64,000 nucleotides of DNA from Platerodrilus igneus (Eukaryota > Arthropoda > Insecta > Coleoptera > Lycidae): NCBI GenBank assembly GCA_036346225.1, contig JARFIW010001366.1, positions 1 through 64,000 of the forward strand, written 5' to 3'. The notes beneath the pieces were generated by a model. That model did not search any database. It was not told the origin of the DNA and saw only the letters and a list, made by a program, of their open reading frames with translations. Positions 33,507 to 45,142 of this stretch are shown in pieces (position 1 is the stretch's first letter; each line of letters begins with the position of its first letter). The translations under genes were made by a program, and so were the position numbers.

Positions 33507-34262
33507 AGTAGTGGGGTAAGGCCGGTCCTAATTCAAAACATGTTCACACGTATTTTCCATATGTAAAATACACGTGCATCGTTTTGAATTAGGATCGGCC
33601 TTATATACTTTCAATGTAAAATAGTTGTGAAAACATTTCAATGTAAAATATTTGTGAAAACATGAATTCTTATATACTTTCAAATGTAAAATACTTGTGG
33701 GCACGTTTTGAATTAGGATCGGCTTTATATTACTTTCAATGAAACAAACTTCAAAACACACGTATGTTGAAAAATGTAAATGCAGAGAAAATGTGTGTAG
33801 CTGTTTTGAATTCGGTTTTCTAGCGAGAAGTTACACGTGCACCGTTTTGAATTAGGATCGGCCTAATATACTTTTAATGTAAAATACTTGTAAGCATGTT
33901 TTGAAGTCAGACTGGCTTTATATTACTTTCAATGGAACATACATACTTTAAAACACACGTATGTTGAAAAATGTAAGTGCAGAGAAAATGTGTGTAGATG
34001 TTTTGAATTTGGTTTTCTAGCGAGAAGTTATAACGTATGCCAGATGCAAAATATCGCATTCAAGTCAATTGCGTTTAATTAAAGTGGATTCTGATTTATG
34101 TTTTTTATTTATGTTTAGAGGCTGCAAATACACAAGGGACGGTTTCAATTCAAAATGTGTTCACTATTGTGATAGGTTAAAAAGTGGGTTGGCAAAGTAC
34201 GCAGATGGTGGTAATCTGCTATATAAGGAGATTGTTCCTAATATTAATTTAATTAGACGAAG
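33507..34262 (+). repeat. Polinton P2 left TIR, unit 1
   Basis: The outermost 90 bp form a hairpin (33517-33602) with GGCCGGTCCTAATTCAAAAC pairing with GTTTTGAATTAGGATCGGCC. The rest iterates TTTCAATGTAAAAT and GAATTAGGATCGGCCTTATA modules. Its inner edge ATTTAATTAGACGAA matches the inner edge of the right TIR at about 59650. A 77-codon frame inside it is repeat sequence. Confidence 0.88.
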
Positions 34263-34288
34263 TTTACTGCATATATTTACATGCAAAC

Positions 34289-34789
34289 ATGTATATAATT
34301 GATATTCAGGGATTTAAATACAAGAAAAACGAGTTTGTGTGCAAAGAAATTGCGGTTTTAGACTTGTTGTTAGGTGATGTTTGGCATCAAATTTCTAAAC
34401 TGCCAATGCAGTATAGTTGTTTGAGCCAAGATCATATAAAACATAGCGACTGGGTGACAAGAAATATTTATGGTCTTTCTTGGGATGAATCTTCAACGGC
34501 TGGAATGGTGTCATCATATATAGCGCTTTATTTGAAGCAAACTATCCGACCCGGTGAAGAGTATTTGTGAATGGTCTAGAAAAGAAGAAATTGATTGAAA
34601 CATATCTAATGCAAAACTTTGTAACTGATATGCTTGCACTAGGATGTCTTAAGCTATCGGAGTTAAAAATCAACAATCGTTTAAAATATAACATCCATTG
34701 TTGTAGACACAGCAATAATAATCTGCAAATGCGCAAAACAAAATACCTTTTTATTAAAAGAATGGCTCGATAATAATAAAAAACAATAG
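34289..34789 (+). pseudogene. IDIQGF-motif Polinton protein, unit 1
   Basis: The start is the ATG at 34289, giving MYIIDIQGFKYKKNEFVCKE. Next come VWHQISKLPMQYSCLSQDHI and NIYGLSWDESSTAGM (open to 34570), then a one-base shift into NGLEKKKLIETYLMQNFV and a terminal HCCRHSNNN and KEWL region. This copy retains the Asp of IDIQGF that P1 lost. It is transcribed towards the integrase, which lies on the other strand. The role is unknown; an RNase H-like fold is a guess from the acidic first strand. Confidence 0.68.
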
Positions 34790-34948
34790 AAAGGTATTAT
34801 CTGTATTATTTATTTTAATATAATTTTACAATGTTAGCCTTACAAAATTCCTTTTTATTAAAAGAATGGCTTTATAATAATAAAAAACAATAGAAAGATT
34901 TTGTTTGTATTATTTATTTTAATATAATTTTACAATGTTAGCCTTATT
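34741..34948. repeat. ~106-bp tandem duplication at gene 3' end, unit 1
   Basis: Two adjacent copies share TTAAAAGAATGGCT, AATAATAAAAAACAATAGAAAG and TATAATTTTACAATGTTAGC. The second copy duplicates the last codons and 3' end of the IDIQGF gene. The same duplication is present in unit 2 (about 46375-46580) but not in P1, so it predates the large duplication and postdates the P1/P2 split. Confidence 0.85.
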
Positions 34949-34956
34949 AACTATTA

Positions 34957-35904
34957 TTATAACAACTTCCAGCAAACATTATTTTTATCGATCCAGCTAT
35001 TGTGTACGTTAGAGAAGCCTAACCATTTTACAAAGACTTAATTTCACTCTTTCTTAGGACTTTTTTTACCAGGTAAATTCCTGGATGTTTAACTTTTGCA
35101 ACTCCGTTTCATAAAATGCACCTTTGATTTCTTTCTCGGCTTGATCTTCTAATATATTTGTTGTCGGATTGGTTACGTTTACCTTTTTAATCTTAAAAAT
35201 TTCATTTGACCAGTTTGGCGTGTAACCTTTCGTAAATGCTTCCCTGTGTTTACTAATCCTCACACTGTCTTTAATTGAATATTTTGGTATTTTGGTTGCA
35301 AGTTTGATGTGGGTAAATGATGATTTAAGAATAGTTTTTTCATTTGATTCATCAACTTTTACAGGTTTGACTCCGATAGTATTGTGAACTGTATTGCTGT
35401 ATTGTTTAACAATATCGCTTAAATTTTTTATCCAATTGTAAGAACCGTTCAGGTTAAACAAGCGCCACACCTTTCCCTTTATAGTTCTAATTACACGTTC
35501 CACAATGCATGCTTTCTTTGTAGAAAAAACACTATAATGGTTTCTGCCATATGTCTGCATTAAGGATTGAAAGTGTTTGTTATAATATTCATTACTAAAA
35601 TCAGACTGCAAATTTCTTGGTGGATATTTTAATTTATTAAAAATTGTTTTCATTGCAGCAGTAACATCAATACCCGTTTTACTTTTAAGTGGTACAGCCC
35701 ATACGTATTTGGAGAAACAATCAATAACTACTAAAATGTATTTAAATCCTTTGTTTGTTTGCGAATATGGTAGCATTTCAATCAAATCGGTCTGAAGGTC
35801 ATTTAAACCATTTACTATCACTTTGCGTTTCTTGAAATTTATTCTTGCAGGTTTATGAAGTTTATTTACTATATCTTCTTTCACTTTGATTGAGCAACTA
35901 TCAT
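34957..35904 (-). pseudogene. int: Integrase, unit 1 (272-codon open core)
   Basis: The best-preserved integrase core in the window. It is open from 35884 to 35066, with QTDLIEM, QSDFSNEYYN and IVERVIRTIKG giving the D, D and E residues, and a long C-terminal region with SVRISKHREAFTKGYTPNW. The ATG used by P1 aligns to 35904, where a small change leads to an early stop, so the open core relies on the internal ATG at 35884. Homopolymer changes after EFTW knock the chromodomain (KVLRKS) out of frame. It is likely inactive without the chromodomain, but the catalytic core is intact on paper. Confidence 0.88.
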
Positions 35905-35952
35905 AATACTTTTTTCTAATCAGGATTTATTAAATACAATTAATAAATACTT

Positions 35953-36282
35953 CTATGTTTGAATGTCGTGGGCTCCAATTGCTTTGAAAGGAACTTTTAA
36001 TATAAAATCAAGAAACATTGTGGTATTGTTTATGATAGCACCGCTGTCACGAATGCTTATTACATCTATACGTTTAAGCAAAAATTCTTGTAACTGTGCA
36101 ATTACATAACTTTTTTCGTTTATAAGAATTTCTATGTCTTGCGGGTATCCTTTAATATTCTCAATGACTGCTTCCTCATAAGGAAATTGATAATTATGTT
36201 TAATGTTGAAAATAAGGAATGTCTTGTTACCATCGAGGAATGTACTAGAGTAAAACGTTGCTACTGCCGTGTAATGTAGCAT
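35953..36282 (-). CDS. Unknown 109-aa Polinton protein, unit 1
   Basis: An uninterrupted frame from the ATG at 36282 (MLHYTAVATFYSSTFLDG) to DIQT. It contains NIKHNYQFPYEEAVIENIKG and RDSGAIINNTTMFLDF. No motif or membrane segment stands out. An upstream TTG extension adds seven codons but the ATG is preferred because P1 aligns there. It is one of the few Polinton genes here without a disabling change. Whether it is expressed is unknown. Confidence 0.6.
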   Translation of the reverse strand: MLHYTAVATFYSSTFLDGNKTFLIFNIKHNYQFPYEEAVIENIKGYPQDIEILINEKSYVIAQLQEFLLKRIDVISIRDSGAIINNTTMFLDFILKVPFKAIGAHDIQT

Positions 36283-36409
36283 ATGTAAATTGTACTCAAT
36301 CAAGGTTTCAAAACCTTCATTTTTTTGTTTTCATATTCCTGTTTACTTATATCTATTTTACGGTTATTTAAGTGCCTTCCAAATTTGTCAATTGTCATAT
36401 CATCTAATC

Positions 36410-37398
36410 ACTTTCGCCTCACGCAATTCTTCAATGATCGAATTTATCTCGTTGCCGTGACCTGTGTGTCCAGCAGTCTGAGATGAAACTAAAAGCCGTA
36501 ATCTATCAACAAGTTCATTGGGATCGTTCCAATATAAATAATCTATAGCGTTATTTGATACTTCCATTGTCATACCGTCTCCAAGACGCTTTCTATAGGG
36601 TAATGTTCTAGGTCTACGGGTGTTTGGGAAAGTTTGTTTAATGTAGATATTATATTTTTGTATTTATATGAATTATTACCCTAAATTTGTTCTGTTTCAG
36701 AATAATATCTTCTATTAGCATTTGTTCTTTTCACAATATCAAGGTACGACTTTAGATCTTGCGATCTGTACCCGACAGGATATTTTTTAAACAGTATCAT
36801 TTATTAGAACATGTTCATCATCCAACACGAAATTCGAATTGCCTCTCATAAGACCATTTGAATCAGTGTTAAACCTAGTACCATATTTATGATCAAATTC
36901 GTTCTTAACATCTTTAAACATATTGTAAATATATTCTCGAGGTAGCGGATGTAGCTGTTCAACATAATGTGTCATACCAGGTGAATTGGCAAAGCTTTGT
37001 ATATATTCCTGGGCTTCTTGTGCATTTCGATTAACTTCTGCTTCGTATTCATTCTCAACATCATCATCATCATCTTCCTCTATGGCATCATTTTTTATAT
37101 TCGGTATATGCTGAGCAATAACCGTCGAATCAATATAGTCAACGTTCCTTTCTTGCAATTTAGGCTTAATATTTTTTACACTGCTATTAGGCAGTTCTTC
37201 TTCTTCTACTTTAAATTTTTCTTTCTTTATCACACTTTCCCTATCCAGTTTATTAGCAATAGTTTCTAATCGCGATGTTATGGGTAAGATTGATTCCACT
37301 TGGACGACTTCATTATCTTTTAATTGGCGCCATTTGTTTTTTACAATGTTTCTATTCTTAATTAAAATTCTTTTAAGCTTTATCGCCTCCTTGTTCAT
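36410..37398 (-). pseudogene. DUF8207-type protein, unit 1
   Basis: ATG at 37398 (MNKEAIKLKRILIKNRN). It has an N-terminal coiled-coil-like region, an acidic EEDDDDDVENEYEAEVN run, then QSFANSPGMTHYVEQLHPLP, which P1 has lost. A 34-bp deletion relative to P1 removes the KYKGTPGLYE-coding stretch and creates a stop after VLIND at 36787. The C-terminal part (TLPYRKRLGDGMTMEV region) continues in another frame to a TGA at 36410. Units 1 and 2 share this deletion. Confidence 0.7.
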
Positions 37399-37462
37399 TG
37401 CGTAAAAAGTTTACTGTAATAAAAGATTCTTCGATACTAACGATACTTGCGTCTCTCAAGGT

Positions 37463-38150
37463 TTAAATATGTATGAAGTGATCAAAACCTATAAGGTACC
37501 TTTCTTGACCTGGATCACTATCTTTGTCTACAACTAAGGAACCGTATTTGTCTTGCCAACAAGCAGCACATATTTCACGGAATTTATCATACTTCATGTC
37601 AGTATTGACGTGATCGTCATATATGTGTTTTACGTTTAAATCATCTTGTTTAAATAAAACTAAAAAATTAGCATTATCACGTAGTAAGTGCTTAGATATA
37701 CGAGTATAACTTTGACAAAGGTAAAAACTGTCCACTTGCTTATGACGCCCCATACTAAAGTATTCCCTAATGACACCTTGTTTATCGCAAGCTACATCAT
37801 CAAAAACACATAGAATTATTTCGAGCATCAGATGGTGATATAATATTATTAGTACTGAAAAATGTATAATATTTGATCCTTTCTATTGGTCGCAGTAGAC
37901 TTTCAAGATATTGATGCTCTGGTTGATAAAGTGATTTAGAATATACATATACGTTTTCAAACTTTAAACCATTATGATGTTCTATCAACCCAATCATAAC
38001 GTTGGTTTTACCGCAATTTGATTGACTAACAACTAGACATCGAATAGATGAAGGCAGAAAAGCGCTATGTTTTTTCTTTTTAGCTAAGCATTGCACGCCA
38101 ATGTCATTATTGTTTATAGTTTAAGGTGTTGATTGTTTCACAACAAGCAT
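37463..38150 (-). pseudogene. Packaging ATPase, unit 1
   Basis: The start aligns to the ATG at 38150. The P-loop VSQSNCGKTNVMIG is at about 38010-38040, and the Walker B-like VFDDVACDKQG at about 37800. SMGRHKQVDSFYLCQSYTRI and PGQERYLIGFDHFIHI follow to the stop at 37463. There are disruptions near 38120 (stop) and a frame change at about 37815, where DARNNS is followed by the CVFDD frame. The C-terminal 121 codons are cleaner than in P1. Confidence 0.85.
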
Positions 38151-38186
38151 GTTTGCAAGTACTAAATTCGATTGTAAAAAAGTGGA

Positions 38187-38212
38187 ATTATATATATATA
38201 TATATATATATA
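38187..38212. repeat. (TA)n tract in the ATPase/PLA2-like intergenic promoter, unit 1
   Basis: A TATATATA run of about 26 bp just upstream of the ATPase start. In unit 2 it is about 45 bp (49814-49858), and in P1 only a few repeats. The adjacent CGAGTATATAAAGAATCATT carries the TATATAAAG box of the PLA2-like gene. Confidence 0.8.
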
Positions 38213-38295
38213 AGAAACGGCGAGTATATAAAGAATCATTAGTTCACAATATTTTATTTATTTACTGCACAGCTTGAGATGACAGTTGTCCGCTA

Positions 38296-39087
38296 ATGAT
38301 TACATATAATATTTCTAAAACTACTGGGAACGGACTGTTAAATACTGTAATTAACAATTTACCATTTGAAGCGCATATTGCGGGTTACAAATTTTGCGGT
38401 CCGGGTACAAAACTAACCAAACGGTAAGCTCGGGGAGACAAGGAATAAACAAGTTAGACGAGGCTAGTAAGGAGCACGATATTGCATACTCCAAAAAAGA
38501 ATCTATCTAAACGCCATCAAGCAGATTCGAAGTTAGTTCAGTTAGCTACAGAAAGACTAAATTCTGGTGACTCGTCTTTAGGTGAAAAAGTAGCAGCATT
38601 TGGTGTGGCTACCGCAATGAAAGCTAAAGTAAAACTTGGTATGGGTACTTGTGCATCACTGAGAACAAAAAATATCAATAAAATAAGAAAACTGATAAAG
38701 AAACGTAAAATAAGAAGTACGCCAGGTATTAAAAGTATTATCAAGCAAGCACGTACAGTTTTAAAAAAGGCTAAAGGATCTAATATTATGGATGCAATCA
38801 ACATAGCAATTAAGGCCGCCAATACAGCAAAACAAAAAAAGCATATTAAATCAGCTCGTATTATATCAATTCCTAAAACAGGAGGTTTTCTACCACTAAT
38901 ACCAATTTTTGCAGGCCTAAGCGCCCTTGGTACTCTTACTGGAGGTGCAGCTACTGTTGCAAAAGCAGTTTCAGATACTAAAATAGCTAAGGAACAACTA
39001 GCGGAAAAACAACGTCATAACAAGGCAATTGAGGACATTGCAGTCGGAAACGGCATGTACATCAAACCTTATAAAAAAAAGTTTTAG
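38296..39087 (+). pseudogene. PLA2-like domain protein, unit 1
   Basis: ATG at 38296 (MITYNISKTTGNGLLN). The calcium-loop-like YKFCGPGTKLTK is intact, but CGG-TAA creates a stop and the active-site helix (EASKEHDIAYSK) is in a shifted frame. From 38482 the gene is open for 201 codons: a Lys/Arg-rich segment (NKIRKLIKKRKIRSTPGIKS), a hydrophobic Gly/Ala stretch (LIPIFAGLSALGTLTGG) and a helical tail ending MYIKPYKKKF. The basic segment suggests DNA binding inside the virion, and the hydrophobic segment membrane insertion; both are inference. Confidence 0.75.
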
Positions 39088-39126
39088 TCCTTTTTTAGCC
39101 CCTGCAAAACCTCAAAGGAACGCAAC

Positions 39127-39410
39127 TTGATTTTACCTAATCGAGCACTAAGCAATGTAGAATTAATAGAGTTTGTTAAGCAATTAGAAGTACCATATTT
39201 CCGTGGAGTGTTCATGAGCAACAATCTTCCCAAGAAAGATAATTTAAAAGAATGTGGTATAATTAATTTAGATGGAATAGAAGGTTTTGGTACGCATTGG
39301 ACCTCTTATAAAAAGTACGGTAGTAGCGCTATTTACTATGACAGCTATGGAAACCAGCGACCGCCAACAGAGTTGATAAGTTATTTAAATAGCGGGGGTA
39401 AATGTAAAAT
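39127..39410 (+). pseudogene. Adenain-like protease, unit 1, truncated by duplication
   Basis: It contains the THW and YYDSYG motifs but lacks the catalytic Cys segment, because the reading runs into the duplicated AATTCCAAGCGC sequence at 39411. The start codon position is TTG. This is direct evidence for the rearrangement breakpoint. Confidence 0.85.
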
Positions 39411-39523
39411 AATTCCAAGCGCATGAACTTTCTTACAAACGCACTCCCACTATTGAACTAGTCGGTTGGGGGGTTGCGACGTTTGGACAAGCAACAAACT
39501 TTCAGTAGAGTTAAGTAGTAATA

Positions 39524-42381
39524 ATAGTATTGTTGAGAACGGTGCGACTGTTGCAGGAATGTTGCCTTGGTACTGAAAGGTAGTTATAATGTTCCCAAGA
39601 GCATCGCATTATTCTATACTAAAATGTCTTGAAAATGTAAATAATGTTATTAACTATTCTAACTGATAAAGAGATGCGCATATATGAATGAACGCGCGCG
39701 TTTTGTTATTATATATTACATGTCCAATCAAAGATAAAGAATATGTGAAGAAGTATATGTGTGTGCGTTTGTGTGTGTGGAGCGCGTTTGTGTGTGTGCG
39801 TGTGCGTGCTGTGTGCGTATGTGTGCGTGGTGTCGTGTGTGCGTGTGCGTGTATGTGCGTGTGCGTGAGTGTGTGCGTATGTGTGCGTGTGTGTGCGTGC
39901 GCGCGTAAGTGTGAGCGTGCGCGCATGCGTCTGTGTGCCTGACATTTCAGATTATTATGTGTTTAATAATAATAATGGGGAATAAAGAAACTTTATTTCA
40001 AAGGTCGTCATAACCGTAATCGGCGTTTTGCACAACTTCACAATTATATAAATAAATACGTATCTATTAGCAATAACAATTAATTGTTACGGGCCTGTTA
40101 GACACTACGACACCAGGGGACAAAAGGATTGATATCCTTAAGTTGACTAGCTCTAGTCGGCGAGGGGTGGGTCTGACACAAGTCGTAGTTTGCGTGTCTA
40201 ACAGCCCAAATCCGTAGTAAGCGGTAAACAGTATAGATTAGAGATAGATTTTAACGATAACAAATTCGGGTGGGCACCACCAGTAATGACACAATGCTAG
40301 CTATAATCATAAGAATCTCGTTACTGGTCGAGAAAACTTCTTAGCACTTGGTAGTAATAATAAAGGAAAATAAAGAGAAACTCACGGTGTAGAATGCTCT
40401 GATTTGCCCTACTTGCACATGCAATCTTAAGTGAAATGATACACCTTATCTTCGGTTGCTGGCTCTATTTCTACACATAGCTGTAAGAATTACATTAATT
40501 GACACAGATATATATATAATTGAACAAACATACGGCGCCTACTAGTACGCCTTAAATGCAACAAATATAAACAATAACTTACTATTAAATCGACGTTCGC
40601 ACTGGCCAGAGCTATCAAAATAACCTCTTATGTACAACTTATATTTTTAAACAAAGTAGGGATGGATGCAACTGGATCTCGCGCTGATGCGGCTAATCAA
40701 TTTGACGACGTAGGGTATGAACTGAAACCCAAAGTATCATGCGATTTGATCCGGGTGCATGCAAAACCTGCTGTATCTAGGTGGATACTAAACGTAGGAC
40801 TAGTTGAATAGGTTTGCTATACACATATTATGAACTTGCGTCCACGGAACAAATTGCACCACGGCTATATTACCTTGAAAAGGCTCGTAGCTTTACAGTT
40901 ATAAATGTTAACAGTGCGCACACATCTATTTCTATCCCACGTGGCCGACGGGGCAGCGAGGATAGAGTGAATATACGACAAAGCGCACTTTTCTAATGTT
41001 GGCTCCACTGACACAGATTGTCAACAACAACTTATAGTTTTCGGGAACAAAATAGCTCAGTGCCAACGTGCGGAACTAGTCTGATCACTAAATAAAAATA
41101 GTAACAGTTCAACGCTTACCTTGTGGGGTAAATCAAACCACTGTACATAGTGAGGAGTCGTGTACATTTTAACAAACTACCAACAAGCGTCATTACGGGG
41201 TGTGTGCTGTTCCCAAATAGATTGGACAATTACGGCTTACGGCATACGTAATTTAAAGGTCCTTTCTTTCTCGTCCAAATTAGAAATTCCCAATATGGAT
41301 TTGTATTCTATATATATGGATATAGATAACGGCAAATAAAAGTGGACAATGAGTAGACCTGCAACAAATAGATTAACACACCCGCACCATAAAATAACAC
41401 AAAAACTCTGACGTTACTTAATGTCAATTCCTCGCCTGCTTTAAAAATTAATATTAGAAGTGCGTCATTTACTACGCTTGCTATACGATTATAATATAAT
41501 AAATGGTTATACCAACGGAACGTTACATAATATGCCTCGATTACATAATACACCTGATTGGTTTTTTTTCATTTGCCCTGATAAACTTATATTTTCTAAT
41601 ATACCAACTGATGAGCAAATTTAGTAGTACCAATATTGGGATATCGTCAACTGTAAACAATTTGTGGCAAGTTAAATGGGAAAAAAGTAGCTTTTTTTAG
41701 AGACATTAAAACATGTCTGGAATTTTTGCAGTCTAAAAGTTTTACAGGAAATGATGCATTAATATTTACCACATATTATTTAGGTAGAAATAAGCAGCGC
41801 GTCATAAGTAACGGACCTTAATTCAATTATTTTTTTATTATAATTGTATTTATATTTATTTTTTTTTTGTAAATATTTATGTAGCACTTGATTGTTTCTC
41901 TAAATTAAACCATTTACTTATTCGTTATTTTGCATTGTTTTACTGATGATGATTCATTGTCCAACAAAACATCGCAAAATTATCAACTGGGTTATCTTTG
42001 TTTTTTAATGTCAGTACCACTTAAATTGATCAGCTTCTGTACGAAAGGCTTATTTATACAACCCACAACCAGTACTATGAGCTGCACCTTTTCTTTATTA
42101 TATTAGCAGAATTAATTTCATAGCATAATTAATAAGTTGAAGCCTACTTCTAGATAGGCGTTCTTTATCTTCGATTGGACATGTATAATAAAATAACAAA
42201 ACGCGCGTGTTCATTTACATATGCCCATCTCTTTATCAGTTAGAATAGTTAATAACATTATTTACAGTTACAAGACATTTTAGTATAGAATATCGCAATG
42301 CTCTTGGAAACATTGTAACTACCCTTGGGCACCAAGGCAAGATCCGTGCAACACTCACACCGTTCTCAACAATACTACTAT
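39524..42381. mobile_element. Element B copy 2
   Basis: Same structure as copy 1, including TAGTAATA at 39516-39523 and 42382-42389. The internal GT/GC microsatellite (39757-39937) is shortened and disordered compared with copy 1. Non-coding. Confidence 0.75.
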
Positions 42382-43110
42382 TAGTAATAAGCACAATCGA
42401 TAGTTTATCGATTGGACTATCGATAGTTTGTACTATCGATAGTTACTATCGAACTATTTTTTTAATGAATGAAGTTCCATTATCGATAACTTGGATTGTA
42501 AAGCGTACTATCGATAATCTCATAAACTAACAACAGTAGTGATGGAACTATCCATTGCTTTTCCAATCGATAGTTATGCAACAATCGATAGTTAATGAAC
42601 TGTACTACCAAGAATCTGCAAAGGAAATCTTAGTACAGAACTGTCAATGTCAATGCTCAATAGTTTTAAATGATAGTTATATTGACCGTTAAGTTAACCA
42701 TTGAAGGAAAATCCGAGACCCCAGTTAAATGTACGTGCACTGTTGGTGTCCAATGTCGATTATCGGCGCCAGGCGGTTATGCATATTATCCAATGCATTA
42801 CAATGCGCAACAATAACAAACACATGTACCGTTTTTATTCATATATTATTGTATTCTCTTTCTCTCTGTAACTTACCACAGTGGCAGTGAAGAGTGAATT
42901 AAAGTATAGTAGTCAACATAGATGTTTTGATGAAACCTTTACGTCCAACTAACATTACTCATCATCATACAGACGCCCACCAGTTCTTTACATCTATCGT
43001 GTTAGAAAGTAGCGCTACCCAGTTACAGTTTAATTGTCAATATCTCAATAATGATTTAGTAAGTTGCACATATATTAACTTAATTTTTGAAACGATGAAT
43101 TATACCATAA

Positions 43111-43113
43111 AGC

Positions 43114-43160
<47 letters not shown>
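43111..43160. repeat. (GA)n microsatellite, copy 2
   Basis: About 50 bp of uninterrupted GA repeats, shorter than the tract at 31462-31525. Confidence 0.93.
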
Positions 43161-43162
<2 letters not shown>

Positions 43163-43258
43163 GTATAACTAAACGAACCGTTAACGGTAGCATTAGTGGC
43201 ACTTCCAAAAGGTCCAGAATGCTTAAACTATGAGCAGTAGAAGGTTCTTGAAGATTGT

Positions 43259-44011
43259 GTGCCTCTATTGAAGCCATTTGAATTCGTCATCGCAGAGCTA
43301 TCAGGGGATCAATATTTTACTACTTCATTACTAATACCTTTAATACGAGGATTGCAACATAATATCATACGACTCAACCCTACAACTGAAATTGGAAGTT
43401 TATTGAAATCCAGTTTAATAGAATCGGGAAATAAGCGCCTTTCGCATTATGAACGTCTAAATATTTCTATTTCTAGTGCTGACACATTTTTGGATCCACG
43501 GTTTAAAATCTCGCATTCGGAAATGAAACACGTGCCACGAAAGCATAAATATTTGTTAATTGGAACTTTTAAAACATTAAAGCACCGCTACGGATAAAAT
43601 AGAGGTAATTAGTCAAGGCCAAGGTTTTGTCATAGAAGACATAGAGCCAATACCTAGCACCAGCAAGGCCATGAACTTTCGTTTGTGGCAAGATTTTGAT
43701 CAAAAACTAAAAACTGTAGTAGCTTTTCTTAACCCAGAAGCAAATACTTTACTCTTATTAAAAAATTACAAGGATTTGCTTTATTTAAACCTAAAAGAAA
43801 ATCCTACAGTGTTTTGAAACGAACAACAAAGTGAATTTTCAAATTTATATAAATTGGCAATAAAATTTCTGAGCGTGACGGCTACCTCTGTACCTTCGGA
43901 AAGAGTATTTTCTCAAACTGGTTTAATAACAAAGGACCGCAGAAATTGCCTCAAACCTAAAAACGTCGATTCATTAATTTTTTTAAACAAAAACATTCAT
44001 ATGTTTAAGTA
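43259..44011 (+). pseudogene. hAT transposase C-terminal half, copy 2
   Basis: Same remnant as 31624-32372. Here two A-runs are one base longer, so FDQKLKTVVAFLNPEANTLL reads through, where copy 1 has a frameshift. The stop after NPTVF is shared. The dimerisation motif SVPSERVFSQTGL is retained. Confidence 0.82.
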
Positions 44012-45142
44012 AAGGAACAGTTAGTGCACTCCAGTACAAACCATTTATCCAAAGACATATTTTTGTTATAGAGTCGTTTACTAGAATTTGTATGCATTTA
44101 TTAATTTAATATACAAATACATTGTGGTGCTTTTGATCTTTATATAGTAACTGGAATCCTACGTTGGACCGTCACTTATTTTCTTCTGTAATTGACTACA
44201 TCGTCAACCTGTTCTTTTAATTCGTTACAATATTTTCACCAGTGATGAGTGATTAGTACACCGCCCGACACGACTCTAATTTGATGTATTTGTTCCCTAG
44301 GTGCTTCTAAATTTTTTGGGTTCCTCACTTTCCTGTTTTACTACTTATTTTCCAAATTTTAATTAAATAACTAAGCTGCTTGGAGATGAAAATGTATTCA
44401 CTTCCATTATAACGTTAAAACTATTTTATTTCAAGATTTTTAAACTTTCTCCTACATACAACAATCGTAGTCAATTCAACATCTTTTCTATAACTATTGC
44501 TGTAGCTTTATTGGTCTCTAGTTATTCTTTTTTATTAAGTATATAATTTTATTTTAAATATTTCTAGAAATGTACTTCAATTCATTTTCTAACTCTCATT
44601 ATTTTTTAAATGGTAACAAGTAACTGCCACCTTTTTTTCTATGGATAATAAACTAGGCTTGCCACTTTTATGTACAATATTTATTCAATCCTTCTAACTG
44701 TGCAACTTTTATCTATCCTCTTTATTAACTCATTAAATCACTAGACTAGCACTAGTGCTCTACCTTAAATCTAATAATCTTTACATTTTATATTATAATA
44801 TGCTGTGAGTAAAAGTGAACCTAATCATAAATGTCATTCTGTTAAAAATCATTCGCTAGTAACAACATTTCTCTCCTCAAGCTATCAATACTGCAATTAA
44901 CTATTGATAGTAAAATTCACTTGTTTAAAAAATCTTTTGATAGAAGTACCGTAATGATATACTTTAAGCTATCGATAATCATGAGACTATCGATAGTACA
45001 AACTATCGAATGGCCCAATCGATAGTTTATCGATTGTGCCCATCTGACAGTATATATGCTAAGGCCTTGTTTGCAAATTATTAGTAGTACCATCGATAGA
45101 TCATTAAGTATCGATTATTATATAACAATCGATTGCAACTAT

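Larger units (their letters stand above)
27750..39410. repeat. Tandem duplication, unit 1 (11.66 kb)
   Basis: Nearly identical to 39411-51053 across its length. The unit starts AATTCCAAGCGC within the outer inverted repeat and ends in the middle of a Polinton protease gene (AATGTAAAAT). The junction has about 4-5 bp of microhomology (AAAT/AATTC). Differences are mostly one-base homopolymer indels and microsatellite length changes. Confidence 0.93.
33507..39410 (-). mobile_element. Polinton P2 left part, duplicated fragment (unit 1)
   Basis: The first 5.9 kb of Polinton P2, cut inside the protease gene by the tandem-duplication junction. It starts AGTAGTGGGGTAAGGCC. It contains the left TIR and genes from the IDIQGF gene to the protease, with no PolB or capsid gene. 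Confidence 0.9.
42390..45046 (+). mobile_element. hAT-type element, copy 2
   Basis: Copy of 30743-33410 with the same CGATAG-rich terminal repeats. Single-base differences cluster in A/T runs. Confidence 0.78.

Noticed and set aside
33528..33761. A 77-codon minus-strand frame with repeated KVYK-type segments
   Set aside because: It reads through the iterated TIR modules. The periodicity comes from the DNA repeat and not from a protein.
34069..34302. A 77-codon frame upstream of the IDIQGF gene, also seen inverted at 59592-59843
   Set aside because: It lies in the Polinton TIR and appears at both ends of P2. The gene most likely starts at the ATG inside (34289).
36997..37269. A 90-codon hydrophobic frame opposite the DUF8207 gene
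   Set aside because: It is an antisense shadow of an acidic, lysine-rich coding region, which yields Phe/Ile-rich frames. The same applies at 48623-48895 and 38538-38822.
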